This document shows, one piece after another, positions 42,091 to 53,515 of a stretch of 64,000 bases of DNA. Positions within the stretch are counted from its first letter, which is position 1; each line of letters begins with the position of its first letter. The stretch comes from Gambelia wislizenii (lineage: Eukaryota > Chordata > Lepidosauria > Squamata > Crotaphytidae): assembly GCA_030847615.1 (NCBI GenBank), contig JAUMIR010000004.1, forward strand, positions 228,140,501-228,204,500. Direction: 5' to 3'. A model generated the notes under the pieces. That model saw only the letters and a list, made by a program, of their open reading frames with translations, was not told the DNA's origin and did not search any database. Made by a program: the position numbers and the translations under genes.

Positions 42091-43006
42091 GGGCTCAGTT
42101 ACACGGCGGTATTTATTGCAATAGTTTGCGTTTTAGTGCATTTTTGCACCAGTGCTGCATAGTTTACATGATTTACTGTGAAATCAGTTGATATGTTTAG
42201 TTTTCCACTTTCTAGTTCACACACAGAGGTGGGGGGGGCGTGGCCTTCCAAGCACATGTGGGGGAAGATGCCGGGAAGATGAGAGGGAGGGAGGGAAAGA
42301 GAGAGAGAGCAAGTGCTGGCACCTTTCCCTCCTCTGATTACCAGAGGAATGTGTGCTAGTTTTAATCCCTTAGCAGGGAGTGCTCCCTCTTCTTCCCAAA
42401 GTGAGAAGGGTGGGAGGAAGGAGGCAGCCTTTTAGCCACCGAGCAGCCATCCCTCCATCAAGCTCCCCTTCCCCCTCACCCTACCTCCCTCTCTCACTCT
42501 CTCACTCACTCACACACACACACAAACGCGATCACACGTGTGCGAGGCAGCGAACAACCGGAGAAGCAGATCACTACTCAGTCTTGCTTGGCAGCAGCCA
42601 AGCAAACCAGGAGGCAGACAGCTGTGCGATTAGGATGAGGATAGCACTGGCTGGATCTTTTCCATGGCTGGAAACAACAGTGGCTGGATCTTTTCATTTC
42701 AGGCTCCTCCATCCCCTCCCTGGTCAGTCCAACCAATCATGGCTCTGCTCTGCTGTTGTTGTTTCAGAAAGATTGCTGGTAATTCACACAGACTTTTCCG
42801 AAATGGTAGTTCACACAATTGATAGTGTGCTAAGTCACGCTACTTTTCAAAAAAGTTGGGAAAAGTAGTGAAAGCCCTTATTATGCTACTTTTGAGTTTT
42901 TGAGCTCCCCTTCTTCTGAATGAGGCAATATTGTGGCGCAGTGTGTGTGAACTATTAGGAATCTTAGCAAATTCTTCACGGACTTATTTGCCATGTAAAT
43001 GGGGCC
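42091..43006 (+). mobile_element. Harbinger-like MITE, family A, copy 3 (complete)
   Basis: 916 bp, ends GGGCTCAGTTACACGGC and GCCATGTAAATGGGGCC, flanked by TAG at 42088-42090 and 43007-43009. The 3-bp duplication supports PIF/Harbinger (TWA target, here TAG). It carries (GA)n at 42290-42312, a (CT)n(CA)n tract at 42487-42525, AACCAATCATGGCTC, and the subterminal stem AAAAGTAG...CTACTTTT (42853-42894). The 162-codon frame at 42380-42868 runs through these tracts and has no transposase motif. Confidence 0.85.
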
Positions 43007-43194
43007 TAGGAGTTTTTGGGCCTGGCCACATCCATTGGGGTAGTCATTTTGTGGATGAGCAAGTCATCTTCATGACAGTCATTTTGTTAGAGCACCCATG
43101 ACATACTCTAAAACTTTCAAAAAGTTCTAATTGACAAAAAAAAAAGTTGGGAACTCTGGCACAAGATTTAATGAACTATGAAGCACAAACACTT

Positions 43195-43943
43195 AGGACT
43201 TTATCAGACTTGCATCTAAAAACACTATAATTCCACAATTGAAGAAAGTGGAACATGGTGGCATGATTACAGTAATTATCACATATTGCCATAATCGTGT
43301 AATACTACTGCCGTGGAATTATTCCACAACCACCACTAGTGGTATAAGAATGGGATTTCAGCTTGCGCTATAGTAACACATGTATTTGCATTGCCTTCTA
43401 ATGACAGAGTATTTATGCCTACTGATAGCTGGTGCATGCACTTTTTTGAAAAAAATTCTCTTACTTCCACGATTTTACATGGTGAGATTTCAGCTGTTCT
43501 CACAAGAAGTGACTTCACTCCAAAACACTAAAAACAAATAAACAACCAAAGAACTTCACAAATAAACACTTAAACATTAAAAGTTACCAAGAAAAGGCAA
43601 CAGTTGGTTAAAAGAGTGTCCTGTAGGTCCTCTTCATGTTCTCCCCTGTATGTTTGATTATGTGTTCTCATTGGGAAATGGGAGGGGGAGAAGAGGACCA
43701 TCCATTCATGCTGTAATTGCACAATTACAGTGGGACGTGATTATTGGACATCCATCAATAGCCCAAAAAGAGAAATATTGAGGGCTATTGGTGGCTTTGC
43801 CTGTCAATTAAATTTTATGCCTAATTAACAGGTGGACGATACATGGGTTGTGGGAGGATGATGATGTTGTGCAATAATGGGAACCCATTTGTGATACTAT
43901 CACATCATAATTCCACTATTTCAGCCCCATCTGATAAAGTCCT
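43195..43943 (+). mobile_element. DNA transposon, family C (complete ends)
   Basis: A 14-bp perfect TIR, AGGACTTTATCAGA / TCTGATAAAGTCCT, encloses 749 bp. The interior has the paired blocks 'GAGGGCTATTGGTGGC' and 'CTGTCAATTAAATTTTATG' and 'ACCACCACTAGTGGTAT'. No transposase. No target duplication of 2-9 bp is convincing, so the superfamily is open. Confidence 0.65.
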
Positions 43944-44462
43944 TGGATAATCAGATGCAACTTGTCTATTTAAGACGTTTGTCTGCTGTTAAGTGAGCTC
44001 ACCGAGGAACCTGCAGCAAACTTTTGCTGAAGCTTGGAGCTTTCGGGAACACATTTTGAAAACCACTGCCTTAGAAGAAAATGATACAGCATGACACAGA
44101 ACTATTGTTCTCCTAATCAGAAGTGTATGCAGTAAGGTTTAGATTTTGTTTTCCGTGTCATGTGTGTGTATCACAGCTGTCAATGAATAATTTTGATACG
44201 AACCCATTGTAGCCACATGTTAAAAAACATCTAATGTGTTTGCCAAGTAGCATTTGAGACTTTCTTATTAATTTTTAATCTTGCTTCCAGTCACCCCAAC
44301 CCCCCTTCTTTTTGCATCCTGTTCAAAACAGTGGAAAATGTTATGAGCTCTGATGCCAGCGGAGGTATTTCCACTGTCTCTTTTTGTTAGATTGAGTCTG
44401 CTGATGGCATCATTCCTTTCATCACCAGTGCCCTGTGATGTGAGCATGGAATTGAGAAGTTT

Positions 44463-44685
44463 AGGGTGCATCTACACTGTAGAAATTACACAATTTGACA
44501 CACTTTAAAAGCTGTAGCTCCATTTTATGGAATCCCTGGATTTGTAGTTTTACAAGGTCTTTAGCCTTCTCTGCCAAAGAGTGTGGGTGCTTCACAAAAT
44601 TACAAATCCCAGGATTCTGTAGGATGGAGCCATGGCAGCTAAAGTGGTGTCAAACTGCATTATTTCCACAGTGGAGATGCACCCT
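44463..44685. mobile_element. Palindromic hAT-like MITE (family G), copy 3
   Basis: Ends AGGGTGCATCTACACTGTAG and CCACAGTGGAGATGCACCCT; inside, 'CCATTTTATGGAATCCCTGG', 'TACAAATCCCAGGATTCTGT', 'GTCAAACTGCATTATTTCC'. 223 bp. Confidence 0.75.
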
Positions 44686-45022
44686 TTGCACTTGGACTAC
44701 AGCCCACTGGGACTATAGCCCATAACCCTCAGGGTTATGAGGGTTACTGTGTGGTGTTCTGGAGCTCCTGATGATTGAAATGAAAGTGAACGTTATGTAA
44801 CTTCAATGGAAGGAAAGATTGGGTTTGTGATCCTTACTGCATCCACTTTTAAGAGGTTTAATGGCAAGAAGTATCAGTTACTGTAAGAACCAGACTACAT
44901 ATTACTTTTTAAAAAGTGTTTTTACTTGCATGCTGTTGCTTCCTTTTGCTCTGGCATACTTTTTTTTTTTTTGCCAAAGATGTATGGTCTTGTTTGCCAT
45001 GTTAAGTAAAAATAGGTGATAG

Positions 45023-46135
45023 TGTTACCCAAAGAGGTGGGGGTGCTTTAAAACCCCACAAGTGATGTCAAAGACTATATTAATATTTGGGGAGTTATTA
45101 TTAGCTCAAATGGAAGGCTACAAGAGGCAGGTAACTTTGGGATCTTTTCACCTACGTATATCTGTACTGACTGCAGAGAACTCCAGGTTAAAGTGAAATA
45201 CAGTTGTCCTTCTATATTCACGGATTTAAGTATTCACAGCTTGAAAATATTCTTTAAAAAATAATAATCCAAAAAGCAAACCTTGATTTTGTCATCTTAT
45301 ATAAGGGACACCATTTTGCTATGCCATTGCATATAATGGGATGTGAGTATTCACGGATTTTGGTATCCACGGGAGGTCCTGGAACCAAACCCCAGCAAAT
45401 ATGAAGGGACAACTGTAAATGTTTTTTATTGGAAATAGCACAAAAAGGATTCACACATGCAATACATGCTCACAAGAATCACACAAGGCTATTAAAGGAT
45501 TAGGCAGAAAGGCTGGATAGAGGAATAGTTACCAGTCTTGAAGAGCAGTGAAGTACTCAGACAGAGGTCTGAAGGTGGCACTGGAAGTTCTGATCTGGGG
45601 GTGCGTGAACAAAGAGAATCGGCGGATCTTGTCCACAGTGGTACACCTTGCTGTTGTTAGATGACTAATATTTATCCTGTGCTTCATATTCTGAAGGGAG
45701 TACTTTGGGCTAAGAACAAAGCTTTGGCAGGTTTCCCATTGTTAAACAAAGGAAACTGAAATTTGGCTGATTGCTGTTGATGGCTGGGAGATGGGTATTG
45801 ATGGGTTTATGGCAACCTTGCCATAAAGGTTCCGAGGGATATTTCCTGGGGATTTGGGTTGCGTAGGTCACTGGACTGTTTAAGATGTGTGACTGATCAT
45901 TGAGGGGGCCAAGAAGGAACTAGCACATATCTCCTTAATGGTTTTGTTTACTAGGGGCTACGCTTAATCTTATCTTGGGTGTGTTTACTAAAATATTTCT
46001 GAGATCCCTTCCCAGGTCCTTGTGACCTCAATGTGACCTCATTTTGGATCACCCTAGTCTACTAGACCCCTTTGAAGTGTCCAATATTTCCAATTTTGAG
46101 ATATTATAGGGAGGGGGTGGTAGGGCATGCTAACA
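45023..46135 (+). mobile_element. Solo-LTR-like element, copy 2 (holds a MITE)
   Basis: TGTTACCC to GCATGCTAACA, same ends as copy 1 (607-2111), flanked by ATAG (45019-45022) and ATAC (46136-46139). It aligns to copy 1 along its whole length: 'GCTCAAATGGAAGGCTACAA', 'GGCAGGTAACTTTGGGATCT', 'GTTTATGGCAACCTTGCC', 'GATATTATAGGGAGGGGGTG'. It lacks the CR1 of copy 1 but carries a Tigger-like MITE. No retroviral genes are present. Confidence 0.55.
45201..45415 (-). mobile_element. Tigger-like MITE inside LTR-like copy 2
   Basis: CAGTTGTCCTTCTATATTC to AATATGAAGGGACAACTG with TA at 45199-45200 and 45416-45417. It is 15 bp shorter than its siblings because 'GGTATCCATG' near the left end is deleted. 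The equivalent position in copy 1 reads TACTGTA. Confidence 0.9.
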
Positions 46136-46139
46136 ATAC

Positions 46140-46870
46140 AGAGAATGAAGGAACTGGTTCTGTCATCACTACATTAACATGCAGGTAGTCATAATTCAAG
46201 TTTTTGCTGGAGTTTAAAATGGTTCCATTTCAGGGTTAGCAATTCAATGGGTTTCCAGTGGATTTATTAATTGATTTCAATAAGTAGCGTGGTAGATTGC
46301 TTTAACAAATGTCCATCTTTGTGACTGATGCTGTATGTTGGCTGGCATTTCCTTCTTCCAGAGATCCACTAGTTTATATACTTGAACTGTCATCTGATAT
46401 ATAGCACGATATAGCACCAATGTTGCGGTATTATCTCTGCTCTATCTTCTAGCATTTCACTGGTAGGGATAGTAGAACTTCCTGAAAGCCTCTGCTCTTT
46501 TATATTAAATCCAACTCCCAGATTGCTAACCAGGGCTACTTACAGTGAGTTTATGATTCCCGTTTTATGACTATTTCAATTAGTGATGTAGCTACCTTTG
46601 GCCTGGATGAGGCAACACCCCGAGCCAGCCAGCAGGGGCCACCTGGAGCTGCTTGCCCTGCCCTAGTCTCTGCCCAGCTTTCAACAGCAAGGGTATTACC
46701 ACTTTGAGGTTCTACAGAGCTCATCTGTTCCTCATTTTCCATCCCACAACCATGCACCACACTGCTGTTCACAGCTGTTTCATTGATGAGAAGGCCCATC
46801 TGTGTGGTGGACAGGTAGAAAGAGTAAACTGCTTGCTGCTGCCAGTGAGTGAATAGATTTACCCAGTGCT
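46140..46870. other. Unclassified DNA
   Basis: No gene recognised; 46590-46690 is more GC-rich than its surroundings. Confidence 0.5.
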
Positions 46871-47497
46871 CAAAGAACTTTATCAGAGTAGCATCTAAAA
46901 ATGCTGTAATTCCATGAATGAGGAAAGAAGAATCATAGTGGCTTTATTACACTTATTATCGTAAATTGCTATAATTGTGCAAAAGGACCACCATGGAATT
47001 ATTGCACAACCACCACTAGCACTTTAGGAACGGGACTTTACTTCCGTGATTTAGCATGGGCAAGATTTTGGCAGTTCTCACAAGAAGACGTGAGCATGCT
47101 TATAAACACCCCAAACATCTTAATTTGCAAAGTAAACAAACCTAAAAGCATGCAAACAAACTGGGACAGTTCATAAAAAGAGTGTTCTGTGGATAGTTTT
47201 CACATTCTCACTCTGAAGTTTTCTCGCTGGGAATGGGGAGGGAGGAAAGAAGACTGCTCATTCATACTGTAATTTTGTGATTACAGCAGGATGTGTTTTT
47301 GCACGCTCTTCAATACCGTGAAAAAAGCTATATTGAGATCTATTGACGGGTTGTCCCGTCAATGCAAAGCAAAATCTTATTTGCAGCTGGAGCACAGATT
47401 GACCACATGAACATAATAATGTTGTGCAATAGCAGGAACCATTCGCACTACTGTGATGTCGTAATCATGCAATTTTTGCTGTGTCTGATAAACTCCT
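46871..47497 (+). mobile_element. DNA transposon, family C, copy with decayed ends
   Basis: AAGAACTTTATCAGAGTAGC to TGTCTGATAAACTCCT; inner 'GTGGCTTTATTACACTTATTA', 'GGAATTATTGCACAACCACC', 'TATTGACGGGTTGTCCCGTC' match the 43195 element. The centre hairpin GACGGG-TTGT-CCCGTC lies at 47344-47359. Confidence 0.6.
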
Positions 47498-48089
47498 CAG
47501 CCTCAGCATTGTATATCCTCAGCCTCAGCATTGTGTATTGCTCAGCAGAGTTCCATCAATCTGGGTGGCTGTTGACTGGGACATGCATTAGGGTGCTGTG
47601 GAAAGGAAGGTGGAGCTCTAGCCAGCCCTACAGCCCATGGACTGTAGAGTTCTGGCTTATCCCAGGAGGGGCTACAGGGCAGGAAACTCTCATTGCTCTC
47701 TCCTCTTCCCGTGGAAGTGTTGACACTAGCATCTGCTCTAGAATTCCCTCCAAAAAGCCTGTCTCTCAGGTGGGGGGGGGCACTGGGATTGCCCAGGAAC
47801 GTTTGGCCCTCTGCACATATCCTGAAGCACAGTGCCATGGAGTGCAGATGAGGCCTGGAGCCACCTGGTGCTGTTTGCCTGTGCGTCCCAGGCATTAAGC
47901 TGTGCCCCTAGCTTTACTGTCTACTAATCTGTGTCTGGTCAAAATTCAAAGTAATGGCGTGACCTTTAAAGTAGTTTACATCTTGGGAACAAACTGTTTG
48001 AAAGACTGTACTCTCCCATATGAGTCTGCCTGGATTTTAGGATGTTCAGGAAAACCCTTCCCTTGGTTCCGTCATGTCAGAGGCTCCCA
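47498..48089. other. GC-richer unclassified segment
   Basis: 47530-47900 is GC-rich with opposing frames (178 codons starting in the transposon, 117 on the other strand). Neither has a recognisable domain or splice context. A short tandem 'CCTCAGCCTCAGCATTGT' repeat is at 47500-47540. Confidence 0.4.
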
Positions 48090-48094
48090 CTCTT

Positions 48095-48790
48095 TTAAAA
48101 AATATATATTTTATTTCAGATATATAATAAAAATATTAACAAAATGAAGTAATTAACTTCCTCTTCAACTGTGTTTGAACTTGCACAATAATTTGTTTTC
48201 AACTTTCCTACATATCTATTTGTTACTCCACAATAAACCTGCAGATACAGTATAACAACATGTCATATCAAAATAATAATTCTTATGCTGTCGTATCTCC
48301 AACAGAAGATTTAACAATTTTTTGTTCATCATTTCTATCTTTAGTCTGAAAACCATATGTCCACAGAATTCCTCCGTTCACTTTTCCAAAATTCAATTAA
48401 TTTTTTCCAATTTTCTCTAAATTTTGTTACTGATTGATATCTGATCCAACATGTTAGTTGTTCCATTCTTGCTAATTCTAATAGTTTAAATATCCATTTG
48501 TCTGTGTTTGGAATCTCCTTTTGTTTCCAATATCTAACAAATATCTAACAAATATATTGGATATTTGTTTCCAATATCCAATATATAATTCTTGCTGTGG
48601 TGGTCAAGTATAGAATTATAGTTTTTATTTCTTTAGGAAAATCCTTATCAATTGTATTTAGCAAGTATAGTTACTCCTCTATCAATTTTTAAAATTCTTC
48701 TAGAAGAAATTGTTGTATGTCTGCTAGATCTATTGATTGTCTTCTTATTGTCAAAGTTTGGATCTGGGTTTGTTTCTTTGGTGGCATTTT
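48095..48790 (-). mobile_element. L1 LINE, internally deleted (ORF1 start joined to ORF2 end)
   Basis: On the minus strand the order is MPPKKQTQIQTLTIRRQSID with LADIQQFLLEEF (48788 down to about 48690, an ORF1-like start), then after about 30 bp YWKQKEIPNTDKWIFKLLEL and ARMEQLTCWIRYQSVTKFRE (about 48540 to 48400, ORF2 C-terminal helix), then an AT-rich 3' UTR to about 48095. Everything from ORF1 to the last fraction of ORF2 is gone. AT-rich DNA beyond the LINE insert (49740-50330) may be the 5' UTR of the same copy. Confidence 0.5.
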
Positions 48791-48963
48791 CCTTAATTTC
48801 TTCCTCTTCACTTCTTTCTATGTTCCTCTGTCTCCTCTGAGTATTTTCCTAACTATTTTTCCTTTTTATATGATTTCATCCCTGAAATATCTGTGTCTAA
48901 GGCGTTACCTGTCTATCTCATGTAATTGTCAGTTTGTCTACTTATTAATTTATTATCTAAGTT

Positions 48964-49720
48964 AGAGTTAAGAAGATTGACAAAGAGATCGATCACAGAT
49001 TAGCAAAGGCACATAGCGCATTTGGAAGACTTCACAAAAGAGTCTGGAGTAATAAACACCTGAGGCGAAACACAAAAATCAATGTGTATAGAGCCATTGT
49101 ACTGTTTATTCTCCTTTACGGGTCTGAAACATGAGTCACCTATCGCCACCACCTACGACTCCTCAAACGCTTTCATCAGAGCTGTATACGCACAATCCTA
49201 AATATACACTGGACTGACTATGTGACGAATGTTGCTGTCCTTGAGCAAGCAGGGATCACCAGCATTGAGGCCATGATATTGAGAACACAGCTGCACTGGG
49301 CAGGACATGTTTCTAGGATAGAGAACCATCGCCTCCCAAAAATAGTACTCTACGGTGAACTCACCACAGGTCAGCATAAGAGGGGCACTCCAAAAAAGCG
49401 ATACAAGGACTCCCTGAAACAACATCTCAGGCTTGGCCAAATTGATCACCAACAATGGTGCACCCTGGCCTCCCATCGGGAAGCATGGAGACGCACTATC
49501 CACAATGCTGCAGCCTTATTTAAGAACTCTTGCCAAACAAGTCTTGAGGAGAAACGACAACACAGAAAGAATCACAACCCAGAAACATCAGCCAAGGAGA
49601 CCTTCTGCTGTGCTTTCTGCAACCGGACTTGTTTATCTCGGATTGGCCTTTTTAGTCATCAACGCACTTGCAGAAAGCGTGAGATGAGTCCTTCCTGAAT
49701 CTTTGTTTGCAAAGATAAGC
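48964..49720 (+). pseudogene. Zinc-finger-tailed LINE, ORF2 C-terminal remnant, copy 1
   Basis: Reads KIDKEIDHRLAKAHSAFGRL, INVYRAIVLFILLYGSET, a TGA stop at 49132-49134, then VTYRHHLRLLKRFHQSCIR. From 49222 it is open for 158 codons: NVAVLEQAGITSIEAMILRT, WAGHVSRIENHRLPKIVLYG, KKRYKDSLKQHLRLGQID, ending CCAFCNRTCLSRIGLFSHQR before a stop at about 49698. The LLYGSET and W-x-GHV-x-R-x-x-x-x-R-L-P-K motifs are the end of the reverse transcriptase region of APE-type LINEs. The C-x2-C-x12-H tail is a zinc-finger-like nucleic-acid-binding end. The 3' UTR is about 30 bases with a hairpin (49699-49716). The fragment is 5' truncated. Clade not assigned. It sits in AT-rich, probably L1-derived DNA. 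Confidence 0.75.
49699..49716 (+). repeat. 3'-terminal hairpin of the LINE, copy 1
   Basis: ATCTTTG-TTTG-CAAAGAT directly after the ORF stop. Copy 2 has ATCTTCG-TTTG-CGAAGA, a paired T:A to C:G change. Confidence 0.7.
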
Positions 49721-49739
49721 CAGAGAAAGAAGAGTTGAA

Positions 49740-51270
49740 AATCAAATTTGTATTCTATACCAGCTTTCCACTCTTGTATTTTCCTGTATACTCTCCTTCT
49801 GCAATTGATCTATTATACCTATGTGTATTTGTATGTGTATGAGCTTTCCCCCCACTCAAAACTTAAGATAGTGTATGACCTAGGGATTTCTAAGAATTTA
49901 TATATATTTACCACTATAACATATAGGTGTAACAAGGTGTAGGATGACTTACACTTAATTTGCAGTTTTTACCTATGTATAATCTATAATTGTATTTATT
50001 TATACTACGGGTATATCTTAATCATATAGGTTCATTCACTTAGTCATAACAATCATATCTAAGCATACAGGTCAAAATATCAAATTAGTAATCCAACATC
50101 TACTATTTTCCCTTAAATTTATAAATAAATCATAGTTTCTTCAATATAATCAATATAATTAAGTTCTCAATTTTTATTAATTTACTAAATGTCCCATTTC
50201 AATAACCTTCATTTCATTTCCTTTAATGTTATTCATTTAATCCATTCCACTGACTTTTTTTCCCCTTTGATATTTTTTGTGTATACTATTTTATTATTCC
50301 TTAATCTCTCTCTCTATAATTATCTTGGGTATGTTGCCTCTCCCAGTGTGCTGATTGGCTGCTCAGGAAACACACTCAACCTACACCCAACCAATCACCA
50401 CCCACCTGCAAATTCCCTCTCTTCTTCACAATGCTCTCCTGTCACTCAATCTGTGGCCCAGACTGGGGACCAAAACAGTCAACTGAGTGGTGACAGGCCA
50501 CCTGTGACAGCACCCAGGCAATCAACTGGTGGTGGTGGCGGTGGTGGCAGGGCAACAGAGCGAGTCACCCTAAGGAATTCTGGGAAATATGTGGAACACT
50601 GAGAATGGAGAGGAGGAATTTAAACCCACTGGCCTACCTTACAGGGTTGTTGTGAAGTCTAATGGATGTTTTGGGGGGAATGTTTTAATGGCGTATGGTA
50701 TGCCAAGTCCAGCTAGTTTCTCTATATTTCCCTTTATGTCTCCTAATCCTTACCTTCAATCTCTTATTTCTATTTTATCTGATAGTTATATATAGTTATA
50801 ATTACCTTTATAATTAGTTCTTTAAAATTTTAATTTCACTTCTGACAATTTTTTACAAAACTTTATTCATATTCTTCCACACCTCTTCACTTCAATAGTT
50901 TCTTATATCCCTTTAAATCTACCCCTTATATCCCTTTAAAAATAGTTTTACATCCCTTTAAAAACTTTTGTACTGTTTCTTCCCAGCAAACAACAATGTC
51001 TTTCTTTCCTCAGAGGCCCATTTGATGGGGATGTGGAAGAGGGCCTTTTCAGGGGCCATTCCCAAGTTCTGGAACTCCCTACTGTGGAATGTTAGGCTGA
51101 CCGTCTCTCATATCAAAAGTTTTGATATGGTTTGTTGACAGATTAAAATGAAGGATGATGATGATTATGATGTCCTTTGATTTTGGATTTTGGCAATTAA
51201 GGTGTCTTGTAGATGAAGGGAACTACAGTATTGTGTCTTCTTACGGACATGTTTCCAACCTGTTTTTAAT
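49740..51270. other. AT-rich DNA with a GC-richer island, possibly L1 5' UTR
   Basis: 49740-50330 and 50690-50990 are T-rich and resemble antisense L1 untranslated DNA. 50335-50620 is GC-richer with a (GGT)n run ('CTGGTGGTGGTGGCGGTGG'). No gene is supported. Confidence 0.35.
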
Positions 51271-51274
51271 TGTA

Positions 51275-51594
51275 CAGGTCACCCCCTCCCCATATTGGGG
51301 CAGGGGATATGTTCCCTGATTTACCACAGATATATGAAACTGTGTGTAATAGTGAACCACCATAGAATACCATAGAATTGTGATGGAGGACCTAGAAAAT
51401 GCCTACAGAGGGTGCCTCTCTAGGCATCTGGCACAACTCTATGGTCACTTAGATGCCTAGAGAGATCACCTCCAATGCAACTGTATGGTCCTCCAGATGC
51501 CTAGAGAGACTGTCCCCCAGCCCTGACCACAAGTAAGTGAAACCATGGGTACAGATCCCACATAAAGGGGGGATGCATGACCTGTATCCATATT
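51275..51594 (+). mobile_element. Tigger-like element (CAGGTCA ends)
   Basis: TA at 51273-51274 and 51595-51596; ends CAGGTCACCCCCTCCCC and GGGGGGATGCATGACCTG. The block GATGCCTAGAGAGA occurs twice and once inverted inside. Related to 10762-10970. Non-coding. Confidence 0.7.
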
Positions 51595-53019
51595 TCCTTC
51601 AATTTTACTGTTAACTGTCTGGATTGCCATTTTTTGGCAGAAAGAAGGGATATAAATTAAATAAATAGATACATGCATAACCTAAGCTAATGTGCTTTAG
51701 AGTGCACAAATATGTCTTGTATGAGTGTCGGATTCAGGGAGGAGAGAAATGTTCCACTAAACATCCATACTAGCCCTTGAAATGGTTTATTTTTAGTTTA
51801 TCAGCTCTTGAAATTGCATGGTACCTGGAATATTTTAAGAGTGTAATGCAAGCAGTTTGACCTTCGACCACCCTAATGGATAGTTGTATTTAGGAAAATA
51901 AAATAAGATAAAATAAAATAAAATAAAGCTTGATGACAGCCCCACCCGAACAATCTACTCAGTGCTTTGCATCACAGATTTTTTTGCTCATTTTGTTCTT
52001 TTTCCGGTCAGCTGTGCTCTATTGCTGGCAAGCAACATAAAATTATTCTGTACATTGGGTGCTTTAAAGAGATGAAGCATTTTCTTATCTTCTTCCACTG
52101 TTCCATATGTTCTGTTGGGAAGATTAATTTTGAAATCTATTTACTTAAAAAGTGTGTACAAGATGATCATGAAAGATAAGAAAGCTGCTTGTTATACAGT
52201 GCTGAAGACAGACAGCAGAACTTTCTAAAGTAAATAAAACAGAGGTTTTTGAAGTCTGTGTGGTGTGCTTGCATGCTCTCTAAAGGTTTTTAGAGTAATG
52301 GATTTTAAAGGTTAAGTAACTGTAAGTCCCATAGTTCAGTTTTAGTTTTCTTAACATTAGTCTGTTATGTTTTCTCTTGTAGGGTTCAATTTTATATTAA
52401 CAGCCAAACTACTTAGAATTGCACTCAGTGTTCTGACAGTACTTAATGAACTTCTGTCTCTGAAGCTAAGCAGTGTTAGCCTTGGCCCTGGTCCACCTTT
52501 TTGTGGAAAACCATCAAAGAACTCCATGTGCACATGGAGAAAGGGTGGGAAGTTCCACAGCAGTATTACAGGTAAAGAATTGCAACTGACAATTCTAATT
52601 CATATATTTTTTCATATATGTTATCAACCATTTTCATATGTTATCAACCATTAGTGCCTTAATTAGGCCACAGCTGTTAACAACAACCAATTAGTGTCTC
52701 AAATTAATCCTTGCTGTAAATATGATCAGGTCTGGAAGTATAAAAAAACATACTTTAGACTCTTTCATTCTATCATGTTCCTGTGAAAGATTGCTTTAGG
52801 ATGAAACATCTTTTTGAGCCCAGGAAAGAATCTTGGGTAAGATTTTCACAGAGACATGCCACAACAAATTTAAGTGCATTGTAAACTTAAGTCTGAATTT
52901 TTAGTGCTGACCTACTCAGGAAATAAGGAGACTAGACATCATACTTTGGGTTGAATAGAGCCATTTGTATTTACTCTTTAACTCTGAACATTTAGACGTG
53001 AACTGGAATGGAGGAGAGA
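51595..53019. other. Unclassified DNA with (AAAAT)n
   Basis: (AAAAT)n at 51894-51928. A 5S-like snippet, TCTCTGAAGCTAAGCAGTGT, is at about 52459-52478. No gene is supported. Confidence 0.5.
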
Positions 53020-53515
53020 GCTCAGTGTGGGACTCTACTGAGGCAGGGGTCCCTCTCCAACCTCCCCCTCAACCACCCATGGGTGAGACACCTACCCCCA
53101 GGGAGCAATCCAAAGTGACCTGGTGGCTCACCTGCCAGCTTTCTTGGTGGAAGACCCCTCCTAAGGGATCATCTTCCTCCAATCCCGTAACTCAAAATGA
53201 GGACATCCCCCAAGTAGATCCCAAGGATGGTCTCTTCTCCCAGACCCAGGTCCCATGACCAGAAGGGATGAATGCAGAGACTTCCCCTTCACCAAATGGG
53301 TGCCTGCTGGTGCTCAACTTCCATGGTGTCCAAGGTGGGGGATGAAGCATGTTGATGAGCCCCCATGTTCCTCCCCCACACCTCTGACCTGTTGCATCCT
53401 ACCAGGCTGGAAGTTTACAGCTGGCCTCCTCTCCTTCCAGGGTCAGCAAGGCCATCCCTTCTCCTGCAGGGTGTGTGCTAACAGGTACTGGGATGTAGTA
53501 CTGGGAACCTTGATT
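53020..53515. other. GC-rich, CpG-poor unclassified segment
   Basis: About 500 bp rich in CCT/CCC with sharp contrast to the AT-rich flanks. It contains almost no CpG, so it is not a CpG island. Two overlapping frames (52965-53258 and 53255-53521) are proline-rich and without known domain. Possibly an old repeat or a processed fragment. Confidence 0.4.

Noticed and set aside
42380..42868. 162-codon frame as a possible gene
   Set aside because: Wholly inside family A copy 3 and without transposase or other motif.
47362..47898. 178-codon frame, with an opposing 117-codon frame
   Set aside because: It starts inside a family C transposon and continues in unclassified GC-rich DNA. No domain and no splice or start context supports a gene.
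52455..52495. TCTCTGAAGCTAAGCAGTGT as a 5S rRNA gene or 5S-Sauria SINE
   Set aside because: About 30 bases resemble 5S, but neither the rest of 5S nor the Sauria body follows. It may be a tiny fragment or chance.
52370..52660. Possible exon after TTTTCTCTTGTAG
   Set aside because: An acceptor-like motif alone is common by chance. The reading after it has no similarity I know, and no matching donor or neighbouring exon is seen.
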